The notes under the pieces were generated by a model that ran no database searches, was not told the origin of the DNA, and worked only from the letters and a program-made list of their open reading frames with translations. From NCBI RefSeq assembly GCF_014212175.1, contig NZ_JACJVR010000110.1, forward strand, positions 1 through 64,000: a stretch of DNA of 64,000 bases, read 5' to 3'. Positions 1-8,218 of this stretch are shown here, one piece after another. This stretch comes from Cohnella xylanilytica (GTDB lineage Bacteria > Bacillota > Bacilli > Paenibacillales > Paenibacillaceae). Numbering within the stretch: the stretch's first letter is position 1; every line of letters begins with the position of its first letter. The position numbers and the translations under genes were made by a program.

Positions 1-15
1 CTGGGCACGCCGTAG

Positions 16-50
16 AAAAAAGCCACCGGCGTCCGACGGACGTCGATGGC
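16..50 (-). terminator. Intrinsic terminator of the P-loop kinase-like gene
   Basis: Read on the minus strand, a long hairpin with GCCA/TGGC outer arms and a CGTCCG/GGACG inner stem is followed by six T residues. It lies a few bases past the stop codon of the gene ending at 54. Confidence 0.7.
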
Positions 51-53
51 ATC

Positions 54-650
54 TCAAATTTTCGATTCCCCGTATACGAAGCGCTCGAGGACGTTCGTCT
101 TCTCCTCGTTCCATTCCCCCGAATTGTCGAAGCGGAGCACCGAGCCTTCGGGCAGGTTCCAGCGGACGTCCCTGCGCGCGAGGGACCGGCTGAACTGCTC
201 CCAGTGGCGGAGCTTCCATTCGTCCGTCGCCAGCTCCCGACTCTGAATGCGCTCCCGGTACTTCTCCTCGTTCTCCAGGTAGACGTAGACGACCTTGACC
301 TCGACCCCGGCCGCCGCCTCCCCGAGCGCCGCGAGCTCCCGTTCGAGCCAATCCGGATCGGCCGTCTCTTGAGTGAACGGTCCGATCAGATAGGCGTCCA
401 TTCCGAGACGGACGTTCTCCGCCGCCGCGTTCATCGTGATCCGGTAGCCGAGATCCCGGCACAGCTCCTTGTAGGCCGGCGAATCCCGGTCGTCCGGATC
501 GAGCCCGGCGACCTTCATGATCGCCTCGGCCGCCGGACGCAGCAGCGTGTCCATGTCCAGGAACGCGGCGGGCCGCCGGCGGACGAGCGCCATGGCGGCG
601 GTCGTTTTGCCCGCTCCCGCGGCCCCTATGAAAAACACCATTTTCGGCAA
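54..650 (-). CDS. P-loop NTPase / small kinase-like protein
   Basis: Protein of about 198 residues. A Walker A motif GAAGAGKT sits directly after the first strand (MVFFIG), and a FLDMDTLL stretch follows about 25 residues later. This is the layout of AAA-type or zeta-toxin/shikimate-kinase-like nucleotide or small-molecule kinases; the substrate cannot be read. The reading frame is open much further upstream, but that part is Arg/Gly-rich and would overlap the oppositely oriented gene at 835. A TTG at 650 has GAGGAG about 10 bases upstream and was preferred; ATG at 641 and ATG at 677 are alternatives. No partner gene is adjacent, so there is no sign of a toxin-antitoxin pair. Confidence 0.7.
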   Translation of the reverse strand: MPKMVFFIGAAGAGKTTAAMALVRRRPAAFLDMDTLLRPAAEAIMKVAGLDPDDRDSPAYKELCRDLGYRITMNAAAENVRLGMDAYLIGPFTQETADPDWLERELAALGEAAAGVEVKVVYVYLENEEKYRERIQSRELATDEWKLRHWEQFSRSLARRDVRWNLPEGSVLRFDNSGEWNEEKTNVLERFVYGESKI

Positions 651-834
651 ACTCGGCCCTCTCCTCTCTTCGCGCATCTCCTTCTTCGCCGTTCCGGCTG
701 CGGATTCGTCCCCTATTCTACCACGAACCCGAATCCGTCCGCGACCGCCGCCCCTTCCCGCTCCACTTCCCATCCGTCCCGGAATCTGATAGGATACTGT
801 CAAATATCGCGCCAAGCGCATGGAGACGGGAATT

Positions 835-1137
835 ATGGCATTCGGCATAACGAGAGACGAACTGAACCGTTGGAAAAGCGCGGTGTCGAGAGGCGAGATC
901 GCGTTCCTCACCCACTACTGGCTCGACCCCCGGTTCCCGGGCTGCACCACCGTCACCAAGGTCGGCTGCGCCGATAAGGGCCGGCTTGCCGCCTGGTGCC
1001 GCGAGAACGGCTTGAATCCCCGGTACATTCACGACCGGGACGCCTTCCCCCACTTCGATCTGATCGGCTCGAAGCAAGCCGAGATTCTGCGCAAGGAAGG
1101 GTTGACCGATCACCTGGAGAGATTCCGTCTCGAATAG
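835..1137 (+). CDS. YneQ-like conserved hypothetical protein
   Basis: Protein of 100 residues, soluble, with no signal peptide. It starts MAFGITRDELNRWK and contains HYWLDPRFPGCTTVTKVGC, which I recognise as typical of the small Bacillus YneQ family; its function is unknown. An ATG lies 15 bases upstream at 820, but the GGAG beginning inside that codon serves the ATG at 835 with proper spacing, so 835 was chosen. It is transcribed divergently from the P-loop gene and alone. The recognition rests on memory of the family. Confidence 0.7.
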   Translation: MAFGITRDELNRWKSAVSRGEIAFLTHYWLDPRFPGCTTVTKVGCADKGRLAAWCRENGLNPRYIHDRDAFPHFDLIGSKQAEILRKEGLTDHLERFRLE

Positions 1138-1242
1138 CCTCCCTCCCCGCCTCCGTACCCGCCTCCCCACATAATTCGGCCGCCGCCGGGCCACAATACG
1201 TGTGGTTTCAATCTTTTTCCAGCAAGGGTGCGTGAGGCTCGA

Positions 1243-2340
1243 ATGGAATCCGGCGGCAAAATCTCCTTTCTGCAGGCATGCATGATCCTGCTGCTGATGA
1301 ACGGGCTGACGAACCACGTCATCGTGAATCCCCTTCTGCTGGACGCGGCCGGAAGGGACTCCTGGATCTCCGTGCTCTGCACGGGCTTCGCGCTTCTTCC
1401 CTGGTGCGCCATTCTCGCACTGCTCATGCGGCGATCGGGCCAGCGCAAGCTTCAGCCTTGGCTGGCGGAGAGAACGCATCCCGCGATCTCCTGGATCCTG
1501 CTGTTCCCCGTCTGCCTTCAGCTCTATCTGATCGGCGGAATGACCGTCATCCATACGTCCACCTGGACGATCACCAATTATCTTCCCGCGAGCCCCAAGA
1601 TCCTTCTGATCCTGACGCTGACGGTTCTATGCGCCTTGTGCGCCGTATGGGGGCTTCGGGTCATTGCCGTCACTTCCGGTCTTCTGCTTCCCTTCGTCAT
1701 TCTGCTCGGCTTCTTCGTGGCAATCTCCAACGGGCCGGAGAAAAACTTCCAGCTGCTCAAGCCGTTCGTCGAACGCGGCTGGACGCCCGTACTGGACGGG
1801 ATGGTGTTCGCGGGCGGCGGATTCGTCGAGCTTATCGTGCTGATCCTGATGCAGCATCGCCTCAAGACTCGGGTGCGGCCATGGCAGCTCATGCTGTTCG
1901 GCTTGATCTCCCTCTATATCATGATTGGACCCGTCATCGGCGCGATCACGGAATTCGGCCCGAAGGAAGCGGCCAAGCAGCTCGAGTCCCCTTACGAGCA
2001 ATGGCGGCTCGTCAAGCTGGGACCGTACGTCGAGCACGTCGACTTTTTCTCCATCTACCAGTGGCTGTCGGGCGCCAGCGTCCGCGTCAGTCTGGCGCTC
2101 TTCCTGCTGGCCGAGCTGCTGCCGTTCCGCCGGGCCGGACGCCGGGCCTGGTTCATCGTCGCCGTCGCGGCCAGTTACGTGATCGGCGCGATGATCCCGA
2201 TCAACGAGTACGACTTCTACCTATGGATGTACCGGATCTACTTCCCGTACTCCCTCCTTGTCGCATCCTGCATCTCGCTCGTCTGGTTCGTCGTCTCCCT
2301 GATCAAGAAGCCGCTTCCCCGCAAGGAGGAGATCGCATGA
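1243..2340 (+). CDS. Spore germination receptor subunit B (GerAB/GerKB-type permease)
   Basis: Integral membrane protein of about 365 residues with roughly ten hydrophobic segments, homologous to the B subunits of Ger-type nutrient germinant receptors (spore germination permease family, related to amino acid/polyamine transporters). The B subunit sits in the spore inner membrane and is thought to bind the germinant. Start ATG 1243 has GTGAGG upstream; a GTG at 1228 is possible. The stop overlaps the start of the A subunit in an ATGA quartet, so translation is coupled. Which of the receptor paralogs (A, B, K or a Paenibacillus-specific one) this is cannot be decided. In Bacillus these operons use forespore sigma factors; no promoter was identified here. 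Confidence 0.9.
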   Translation: MESGGKISFLQACMILLLMNGLTNHVIVNPLLLDAAGRDSWISVLCTGFALLPWCAILALLMRRSGQRKLQPWLAERTHPAISWILLFPVCLQLYLIGGMTVIHTSTWTITNYLPASPKILLILTLTVLCALCAVWGLRVIAVTSGLLLPFVILLGFFVAISNGPEKNFQLLKPFVERGWTPVLDGMVFAGGGFVELIVLILMQHRLKTRVRPWQLMLFGLISLYIMIGPVIGAITEFGPKEAAKQLESPYEQWRLVKLGPYVEHVDFFSIYQWLSGASVRVSLALFLLAELLPFRRAGRRAWFIVAVAASYVIGAMIPINEYDFYLWMYRIYFPYSLLVASCISLVWFVVSLIKKPLPRKEEIA

Positions 2341-3815
2341 GCGCGCAGACGGGAATCCCGCTGGCCTGGTCGGAGGAGAGATTCCGCGAGACGTTCGCCC
2401 GCTGCGCCGACGTTCATATCCAGAGCAGCCGGTTCGCAGAATCGGAGGGCGGCTCGGTTACGTTCGTGTACGTCGAAGGACTCGTCATCGGCACCCATCT
2501 CAGTCTCGTCGTCATTCCCGAATTGCGCCGCCTGTTCCGGGAAGAACCCGGCGTCCAGCGAAGGATCGAGCTGCTGTCGGGCAGCCTTCCGCTTATTCGG
2601 ATGAAGGACGGGGCGACGACCGAAGAGATCGCCGAATCGATCTTCCAGGGAGACCTGCTGATCCTGTTCGACGACAGCGCGTCCCTGTACCGGATGAGCA
2701 TGGACTTCCGCCCCGCGAGGCAGCCCGACGAATCGAGCACCGAGATCTCGATCAAAGGTCCGCGGGACGGGTTCATCGAGGACATCAACACGAACGTGGC
2801 CCTGCTTCGCAAGAGGGTACGCAGCCAATCGCTGTGCTACGAGACGACGATGATCGGGCGAAGGACGAAGACGAAGATCGGCTTGCTCTACTTCGAGGAC
2901 CTTCTCGACCCGAAGGTGCTGAAGACCGTCCGTTCGCGGCTTGGGAGCATCGATATCGACGGCCTCTACAGCATCAACCAGCTGGAAGAGATGCTGGGCG
3001 ATTCGCGGCACTCCCTTCTGCCGCTGATGGACTTCACGGGCCGTCCGGATTTCGCGCTCAGCTGCTTGTTGGCGGGGAGATTCGTCTTGTTCGTCGACGG
3101 CAACCCGTTCGCGCTGATCGGTCCCGCGGGACTGTCGCTTATCCTCAAGTCTCCCGAGGACGTCCATTTCAATTACGCCTACGTCAGCTTCTCCCGCATC
3201 GTCCGGGCGGTCAGCCTGTTCTTCTCGATCTTCCTGCCCGGCATCTGGGTCGCCTTGATGGCGTTCCATCAGGATCAGATCCCGTTCCGGATGATGGCGA
3301 CGATCTCGGTCTCGCGGCTCGGGCTTCCGTTGTCGGCCCAGATGGAGATGTTCGTCCTGCTTATGCTGCTCGAGATCTTCCGCGAAGCCGGCGTCCGCCT
3401 TCCCAGCAACATCGGCCAGACGCTCGCTTCCATCGGAGGACTGATCATCGGCGACGCCGCCATCCGGGCGGGTCTCGTCTCTCCGTCGGTCGTCGTCGTC
3501 GGCGCGATCACGGCCGTCAGCGGGGTGACGCTCGTCAATCAGTCGCTGAGCACGATCATCAGCGTGTTCCGTTTCTTTTTCTTCTTCATGGGATCGTTCC
3601 TCGGCATCTACGGGCTGATTCTCGGCATTATCCTGCTGGCGGCGTACATGTCCCGTCTGAAGTCGTTCGGGATGCCGTACATGGCGCCGTGGTCGCCGCC
3701 GAACGCGAGAGAGATGATCCGCTCCTATATTCGATTGCCATGGAGCCTGATGAGAAGAAGGCCGAAGGCGATTCATCCGACCGATCCGGACCGTCAAGGG
3801 GACGACGGGCGATGA
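2337..3815 (+). CDS. Spore germination receptor subunit A (GerAA/GerKA-type)
   Basis: Protein of 492 residues with a hydrophilic N-terminal domain of about 240 residues followed by a membrane domain with several helices, as in GerA/SpoVAF family proteins. Family-like signatures include the VEGL segment near residue 45, KTKIGLLYFEDL around residue 180 and the helix-flanked FHQDQIPFRMM around 310. A subunits form oligomeric channels for ions at the start of germination. The start ATG overlaps the B gene stop (ATGA), and the stop overlaps the C gene start in the same way. The upstream extension of this frame through the B gene is only an open shadow frame. Confidence 0.92.
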   Translation: MSAQTGIPLAWSEERFRETFARCADVHIQSSRFAESEGGSVTFVYVEGLVIGTHLSLVVIPELRRLFREEPGVQRRIELLSGSLPLIRMKDGATTEEIAESIFQGDLLILFDDSASLYRMSMDFRPARQPDESSTEISIKGPRDGFIEDINTNVALLRKRVRSQSLCYETTMIGRRTKTKIGLLYFEDLLDPKVLKTVRSRLGSIDIDGLYSINQLEEMLGDSRHSLLPLMDFTGRPDFALSCLLAGRFVLFVDGNPFALIGPAGLSLILKSPEDVHFNYAYVSFSRIVRAVSLFFSIFLPGIWVALMAFHQDQIPFRMMATISVSRLGLPLSAQMEMFVLLMLLEIFREAGVRLPSNIGQTLASIGGLIIGDAAIRAGLVSPSVVVVGAITAVSGVTLVNQSLSTIISVFRFFFFFMGSFLGIYGLILGIILLAAYMSRLKSFGMPYMAPWSPPNAREMIRSYIRLPWSLMRRRPKAIHPTDPDRQGDDGR

Positions 3816-4954
3816 AGGCATTCCGCATCGGCTTCGCCGCTCTTCTTCTCCTTCTGCTTCCCGGCTGCTGGAATTCGAAGGATATTCAGAACATGGCTTA
3901 CATTACGGCGATCGGGCTCGATTACGAAGGGGGCAAATACACCGCGTACGTGCAGGTGTTGAACTTCAATAACGTCGCCCGCGTGGAGAGCATGGAAGTC
4001 GGCAAGGAGATTCCGGTCTGGGTCGGCTCCGGCACCGGGACGTCGATCGCGGAAGCGCTCGGCTCGCTGAACGCCACGTCGCAGCTGAGAATCTTCTGGG
4101 GGCACGTCAAGGCGATCGTCTGCACGGAGAGAATGATGAAGATGGGCATGAGGGAAGCCTATAACGCCATCAACCGCTATCGGGAGATCCGATATAACAT
4201 TCTCGTCTACGGGACGAAGGAGAAGCTGACGGACATCCTGACGCAGCAATCGCTTCTGAACCTGTCGCCGCTGGATACGATCATGTTCACGCCGGGACAG
4301 CTCTATTCGCAGAGATCCTCGATTCTGCCGATCTACGGGAATCAGTTCATCCGGCAGGTTAACGAGCCGGGTGAAGCCGCCATGCTGCCCTCGATCGGCA
4401 TCGATCGCGGCCATTGGCGGGAAGACAAGGCCGGCCGCGCGATGTTCCGGATTACCGGCGCTTACTTCTTCGACGGGGCGAAAATGAAAACGTGGATGTC
4501 CGAGGAAGAGCTGCTCGGCGCCCGGTGGACGCAGCGCAAGCTGGTCCGCACGCACGTGAACGTCCCGAACCGCGGCAAGCCGGCGGCGACCGTCGTTCTC
4601 ATCAAGCCGCGGTATTCGGTGAACCCCGTCGTCCAAGGGAAGGACGTCAAGTTCGACGTCCAAGTGAAGGTGCAGGGGTATCTCGACGAATTGCTGCAGG
4701 ATGCCGCCATCTCTCGGATCGAGAAGGAGACGGCCGCGGTCGTCGAGAGCGAGCTCCGGGCGACTTACGGCTTCGGCGTGGACAAAGGCTGCGACGTCTT
4801 GAAGCTGGGCGAGGTACTCTACCGGAATGACCCCCGCCTCTTCCGCGAGCTTCATCGCGACGGAGCGTTCTTCCTGAAGCGCAGCAGTCTCCGGGACATC
4901 GAGGTCAAGGTGCGGTTGACGAACACCGGGAAGTACAAAGGGAGAACGGGATAG
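3812..4954 (+). CDS. Spore germination receptor lipoprotein C (GerAC/GerKC-type)
   Basis: Protein of 380 residues beginning with a basic, hydrophobic signal ending in the lipobox LLPGC, followed by WNSKDIQNMAYITAIGLDY, the classical start of Ger(x)C family lipoproteins. It would be lipid-anchored on the outer face of the spore inner membrane and complete the receptor. It is coupled to the A gene by an ATGA overlap. With the B and A genes it forms a three-gene operon in the order B-A-C, rather than the A-B-C of gerA or A-C-B of gerK in Bacillus subtilis. Length is normal for the family. Confidence 0.92.
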   Translation: MKAFRIGFAALLLLLLPGCWNSKDIQNMAYITAIGLDYEGGKYTAYVQVLNFNNVARVESMEVGKEIPVWVGSGTGTSIAEALGSLNATSQLRIFWGHVKAIVCTERMMKMGMREAYNAINRYREIRYNILVYGTKEKLTDILTQQSLLNLSPLDTIMFTPGQLYSQRSSILPIYGNQFIRQVNEPGEAAMLPSIGIDRGHWREDKAGRAMFRITGAYFFDGAKMKTWMSEEELLGARWTQRKLVRTHVNVPNRGKPAATVVLIKPRYSVNPVVQGKDVKFDVQVKVQGYLDELLQDAAISRIEKETAAVVESELRATYGFGVDKGCDVLKLGEVLYRNDPRLFRELHRDGAFFLKRSSLRDIEVKVRLTNTGKYKGRTG

Positions 4955-4991
4955 AGGCGGCGAGCCGCGAGCTTGGCGTTGATCGGGCCTC

Positions 4992-5031
4992 GGCTTGCGG
5001 CAGCCGAACCAGGCTTGCGGCAGCCGAACCA
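4992..5031. repeat. Two perfect 20-bp tandem repeats after the ger operon
   Basis: The unit GGCTTGCGGCAGCCGAACCA occurs twice head to tail, with a degenerate third partial copy from 5032. It lies in the short convergent gap between the germination operon and the aminotransferase gene. No clear terminator could be assigned there. Confidence 0.85.
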
Positions 5032-5077
5032 GGCTCGCGGCAACGAATCGGCCCGCGGCCCCGACTCGGCTGCCCCG

Positions 5078-6256
5078 CTATACGGCCAGTTCCCGCAGGA
5101 AGCCCCCGATTCGTTCCAGCGCCTCGTGAAGCTGGCCGACCGACGTCGCGTAGCAGCAGCGGACGAAGCCCTCTCCCCCTTCGCCGAACACGTTGCCCGG
5201 AACGGCGACGACCTTCCCTTCGTTCAGCAGCCTCTCGGCGAACCGCTCGGAACTAAGGCCGGTTGGCGCGATCGAAGGGAACACGTAGAACGAGCCGAGA
5301 GGCTCGCGGCACGGAAGCCCGAGCTCCCGGAACCCCTGCACCATCAGCTGTCGGCGCTGATTGTAGGACTCGACCATATAGTCCTTCTCCTCCTGCCCGT
5401 GGCGGAGGGATTCGATCGCCGCGATCTGGCCGAGCGTCGGAGCGCACATGATCGTGTATTGATGGATCTTCAGCATCGCGGCGATCAGGTCCCGGTGGCC
5501 GCAGACGTAGCCGACGCGCCAGCCGGTCATCGCGAACGCCTTGGAGAAGCCGCTGACGAGCAGCGTCCGCTCCTTCATGCCGGGAAGCGAGGCGATGCTG
5601 ACGTGCTTGCTCCCGTAAGTCAGCTCGGCGTAGATCTCGTCCGAGATGACGACCAGATTGTGGTCGCGCGCGACCTTGGCGATGGGAACCCAGTCCTCGT
5701 ACGTCATGATCGCGCCGGTCGGATTGTTCGGGTAACAGAGAATGAGGACCTTCGTGCGCGGCGTGATTTTCTTCAGCAGGGCTTCGGCCGTCAGCTTGAA
5801 TTCGTTCGCCGCGGTCGTCTCGACGGGGACGGGCTTGCCGCCGCCGAGCGACGTAATCGGCGAATACGAGATATAGCACGGGACCGGAACGAGAATCTCG
5901 TCTCCCGGGCTGACGACGGCTCTCAGGGCGAGATCGATCGATTCGCTGCTCCCGACGGTGACGAGCACCTCGTTCGACGGCTCGTAGTCCAGCCGGAAGC
6001 TCTCGCTTAAGTAACGGGCGATCTCTTCCCTCAGCTCGAGCAGCCCCGCATTCGGCGTGTAGGACGTCTTCCCGGCCTCCAACGCGCGAATGCAAGCTTC
6101 CCGCACGCGTGCCGGAGTCGCGAAGTCCGGTTCGCCCACTCCCAGCGAGATAATGTCCTTCTTCCCGTCGATCAGCTCGAAGAACTTGCGAATGCCCGAA
6201 GGCTGCATATCCCGGACGACCGGCGAGACCAAATCCTTGACCGTCTGCGTAACCAT
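5078..6256 (-). CDS. PLP-dependent class I aminotransferase (PatA/AlaT-like)
   Basis: Protein of 392 residues of fold type I, class I/II. Visible hallmarks are the N-terminal SLGVGEPDF, the CYPNNPTGA loop, SDEIYAEL with the pyridine-ring Asp, and the PLP-binding lysine in SGFSKAFAMTGWRVGY, with a C-terminal FVRCCYA arginine for the substrate carboxylate. Such enzymes transfer an amino group between an amino acid (aromatic, Ala, Asp or others) and a keto acid; the exact donor cannot be told. The gene stands alone and is preceded by a complete T-box leader, so expression should rise when one aminoacyl-tRNA is scarce. The leader's probable UCC specifier points to serine, which would place the enzyme in serine/glycine/alanine metabolism (inference). 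ATG 6256 has AGGGGGAA upstream. Confidence 0.9.
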   Translation of the reverse strand: MVTQTVKDLVSPVVRDMQPSGIRKFFELIDGKKDIISLGVGEPDFATPARVREACIRALEAGKTSYTPNAGLLELREEIARYLSESFRLDYEPSNEVLVTVGSSESIDLALRAVVSPGDEILVPVPCYISYSPITSLGGGKPVPVETTAANEFKLTAEALLKKITPRTKVLILCYPNNPTGAIMTYEDWVPIAKVARDHNLVVISDEIYAELTYGSKHVSIASLPGMKERTLLVSGFSKAFAMTGWRVGYVCGHRDLIAAMLKIHQYTIMCAPTLGQIAAIESLRHGQEEKDYMVESYNQRRQLMVQGFRELGLPCREPLGSFYVFPSIAPTGLSSERFAERLLNEGKVVAVPGNVFGEGGEGFVRCCYATSVGQLHEALERIGGFLRELAV

Positions 6257-6287
6257 CTTCCATTCCCCCTGTTAGGTTCGATAAAAC

Positions 6288-6537
6288 GCAAAAAAACCCG
6301 TCCCATCAGGGACGAGTCTCATAACCCGTGTTACCACCCTCGTTCCGCCCGAATCGGGCGGCACTCCGTACACGTATCCAACAATACGCGTTCCCTTTAA
6401 CGCTGGAATTGCGGCGCAACCTACTGGAATTCAGCGCGCTTCTCGGAGGGGGCGTTCGGTTATCGCCTGAACGTCGGGTCTCAGCGGCTCCCGACTCTCT
6501 GTTGGATCAGACGGCTAACGTACTCTTCCTCTTCATC
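6288..6537 (-). ncRNA. T-box leader riboswitch controlling the aminotransferase, probable Ser (UCC) specifier
   Basis: On the minus strand the leader begins with GATGAAGAGGAAGAGTA (loop-E side of the specifier loop with AGTA), followed by CAGAGAGTCGGG and GCTGAGA in distal stem I. The specifier side reads CTGAAT-TCC-AGTAGG; TCC at 6428-6426 is followed by a purine, which fits the usual GAAY-NNN-A pattern and indicates Ser. TTC (Phe) one base earlier is a weaker alternative. Stem III is the perfect CCGCCCGATTCGGGCGG. The T-box motif AGGGTGGTAACACGG is at 6340-6326. The terminator hairpin ACTCGTCCC/GGGACGGGT followed by seven T ends near 6290, about 30 bases before the ATG. The identification as a T-box is firm; the specifier assignment is less so. 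Confidence 0.93.
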
Positions 6538-6569
6538 GAATTTATGCCATCGATATGAAATTAACTGTA

Positions 6570-6598
6570 ATTATAATCACGGCGTCCTTCGGTTGCAA
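6570..6598 (-). promoter_or_regulatory. Sigma-A promoter of the T-box/aminotransferase unit
   Basis: TTGCAA at 6598-6593 is followed after exactly 17 bases by a consensus TATAAT at 6575-6570. This places transcription start near 6563, about 25 bases before the first conserved T-box sequence. Confidence 0.8.
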
Positions 6599-6652
6599 GG
6601 GGAATTGACAAGATTGGCGATTCGCCGATCAGGCGACAGGGGGCGAGACAGG

Positions 6653-7453
6653 TCATCGCCCCCCTCCGCTTCGGTCTCCCGGTCTGTCTCCCGTCCGGTC
6701 GTTCCGGGGATAGAGCTTGACGGGCTGCGATCTCTTGTGCAGCAGGAGCTCGGAGACGGTTACCATCCGATAGCCTCTGTTGCGGAGCTCGGGCAGAATT
6801 TGGCCGAGCGCGGCCACCGTCTGGTTGGCGCCGCCGACATGGTCGTGCAGCAGCACGATATCTCCGTTGCGGGCGTTGTTCAGCACCTTGCGGACGATCT
6901 TCCCGACTCCCGGAGAGATCCAGTCCCGCGTATCCTGATGCCAGGACCACAGGATCAGCGTATACCCCTGTTCCTTCGCGACCTGGACGACCGTGTCGTT
7001 GTAGAACCCGCCGGGCGGCCGGAACCATCGGCACTTCCGGCCCGTCAGCTCCGTCAACGTATTCGACGTCTTCTCCAGCTCGCCGGCGATCGCCGATGCG
7101 CTGACTTTGCGGTTGAAGTACATATGGCTGTACGTATGGTTGGCGATCTCGTGCCCTTCCAGCGCTTCCCGCTTCACGACTTCGGGGAATCGCTCGGCCC
7201 TTCTGCCCACGACGAAGAACGTCGCCTTCGCGTCGTACTTCGCCAGCAGGTCCAGAATCTGCAGCGTCGTCGTCGCGTCCGGACCGTCGTCGAAGGTCAA
7301 GGCGATCAGCTTCTCGTCCGTCGGCACCTCCCACACGATCTCTCCCCGGGATTCGTAATACTCCCTCGTGTTCGCGACCGGCTGGCCCGTGAACCCGCAC
7401 AGCGTCAGCAAGCAGGCGGCGACAAGCGTTAGCCGCGCGATTCCGTGTCCCAC
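6653..7453 (-). CDS. Secreted polysaccharide deacetylase (NodB domain)
   Basis: Protein of about 266 residues with an N-terminal signal peptide (hydrophobic run LTLVAACLLTLCGF) and a NodB/carbohydrate esterase 4 domain. The motifs are TFDDGP (catalytic base and metal Asp), HTYSH (metal histidines), RPPGG and a terminal LLHDH. It should remove N-acetyl groups from peptidoglycan or another cell-surface polymer outside the membrane; PdaB-like or PdaA-like roles are possible. A GTG at 7453 with GGGAG nine bases upstream was chosen over a TTG at 7477 that has no ribosome site. It is monocistronic. The C-terminal tail is Arg/Asp/Gly-rich and probably unstructured. Confidence 0.88.
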   Translation of the reverse strand: MGHGIARLTLVAACLLTLCGFTGQPVANTREYYESRGEIVWEVPTDEKLIALTFDDGPDATTTLQILDLLAKYDAKATFFVVGRRAERFPEVVKREALEGHEIANHTYSHMYFNRKVSASAIAGELEKTSNTLTELTGRKCRWFRPPGGFYNDTVVQVAKEQGYTLILWSWHQDTRDWISPGVGKIVRKVLNNARNGDIVLLHDHVGGANQTVAALGQILPELRNRGYRMVTVSELLLHKRSQPVKLYPRNDRTGDRPGDRSGGGR

Positions 7454-7551
7454 ATTTATCCACTCCCGGCAATCCAATCTTGAGGTAGTATGGTTCGCCG
7501 GGAGGGCAATTATGACGAGAGGGGGCCCGCCTAGGCCGCCTCATCGCCGAT

Positions 7552-8154
7552 TCATCCGCTTGTCATCGTCCTGTCCATCTGCTCGAGGGCGTCCTGTATC
7601 GCATCGATGTAATCCTCCTCGGGGTGCGACGCGCAATACGCATGGGCCCCGAGCACCGCTCCGATGATCGCGCCGGCTAAGGCGAGAACGGACAAATCCC
7701 CGCGATCCTTGCCGGTCCGCTCGGCGATCAGTCCCGCGATGAGATTCAGCGTCTCGGACATCTGGCTCATATTGGCGGCGCGCAGCTCGGGAACCGAATA
7801 GATCAGCTCCATCCGCTCGCGGACCGCCCGTCTGGCCTCGGGCGGAATTCGCGCAGAGCCTTCCCGGACGGTCTGCAAGAAGGCCTGAATCGGGCTCATC
7901 CCGGGCGGCTGACGACTGTACAGCTCGATCAGCATCGGGTCGAACTCGTCCTCGATAACAAGCGCTTCCTTCGTCGGGAAGTATCGGAACATCGTGCTCG
8001 GCGACACCTCCGACGCGTCCGCGATCTGTTCGATCGTCGTCGCCTGATACCCCTGCTCCCGGAACAATCGCATCGCGTTCGCTTGAATGACCGCCCGGGT
8101 CTTGGCCTTCTTCTTCTCCCGCAGCCCGGTCTTGGGTGAGTCGGTTGCTGTCAC
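7552..8154 (-). CDS. TetR-family transcriptional regulator of the adjacent MFS exporter
   Basis: Protein of about 200 residues with an N-terminal TetR helix-turn-helix (TTIEQIADASEVSPSTMFRYFPTKEAL, residues about 36-60) and an all-helical ligand-binding C-terminal domain. The frame opens at a TTG at 8187, but a GTG at 8154 has GGAGG seven bases upstream and was preferred. It lies about 65 bases downstream of the MFS gene on the same strand, so exporter and regulator are probably one transcript, with the regulator acting on the operator at 9796-9812. The inducer is unknown, presumably a drug-like substrate of the exporter. Confidence 0.87.
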   Translation of the reverse strand: MTATDSPKTGLREKKKAKTRAVIQANAMRLFREQGYQATTIEQIADASEVSPSTMFRYFPTKEALVIEDEFDPMLIELYSRQPPGMSPIQAFLQTVREGSARIPPEARRAVRERMELIYSVPELRAANMSQMSETLNLIAGLIAERTGKDRGDLSVLALAGAIIGAVLGAHAYCASHPEEDYIDAIQDALEQMDRTMTSG

Positions 8155-8218
8155 TCGATCGCCTCCGGTAAACTCTCGTTCCTTCAAGTTTAACCCGAAG
8201 AACGGGCCTCGGGCAACG

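Noticed and set aside
2238..3821. Long open frame antisense to the germination receptor A gene
   Set aside because: Arg/Asp/His-rich translation with no family motifs or ribosome site; it mirrors the codon bias of the real gene on the other strand.
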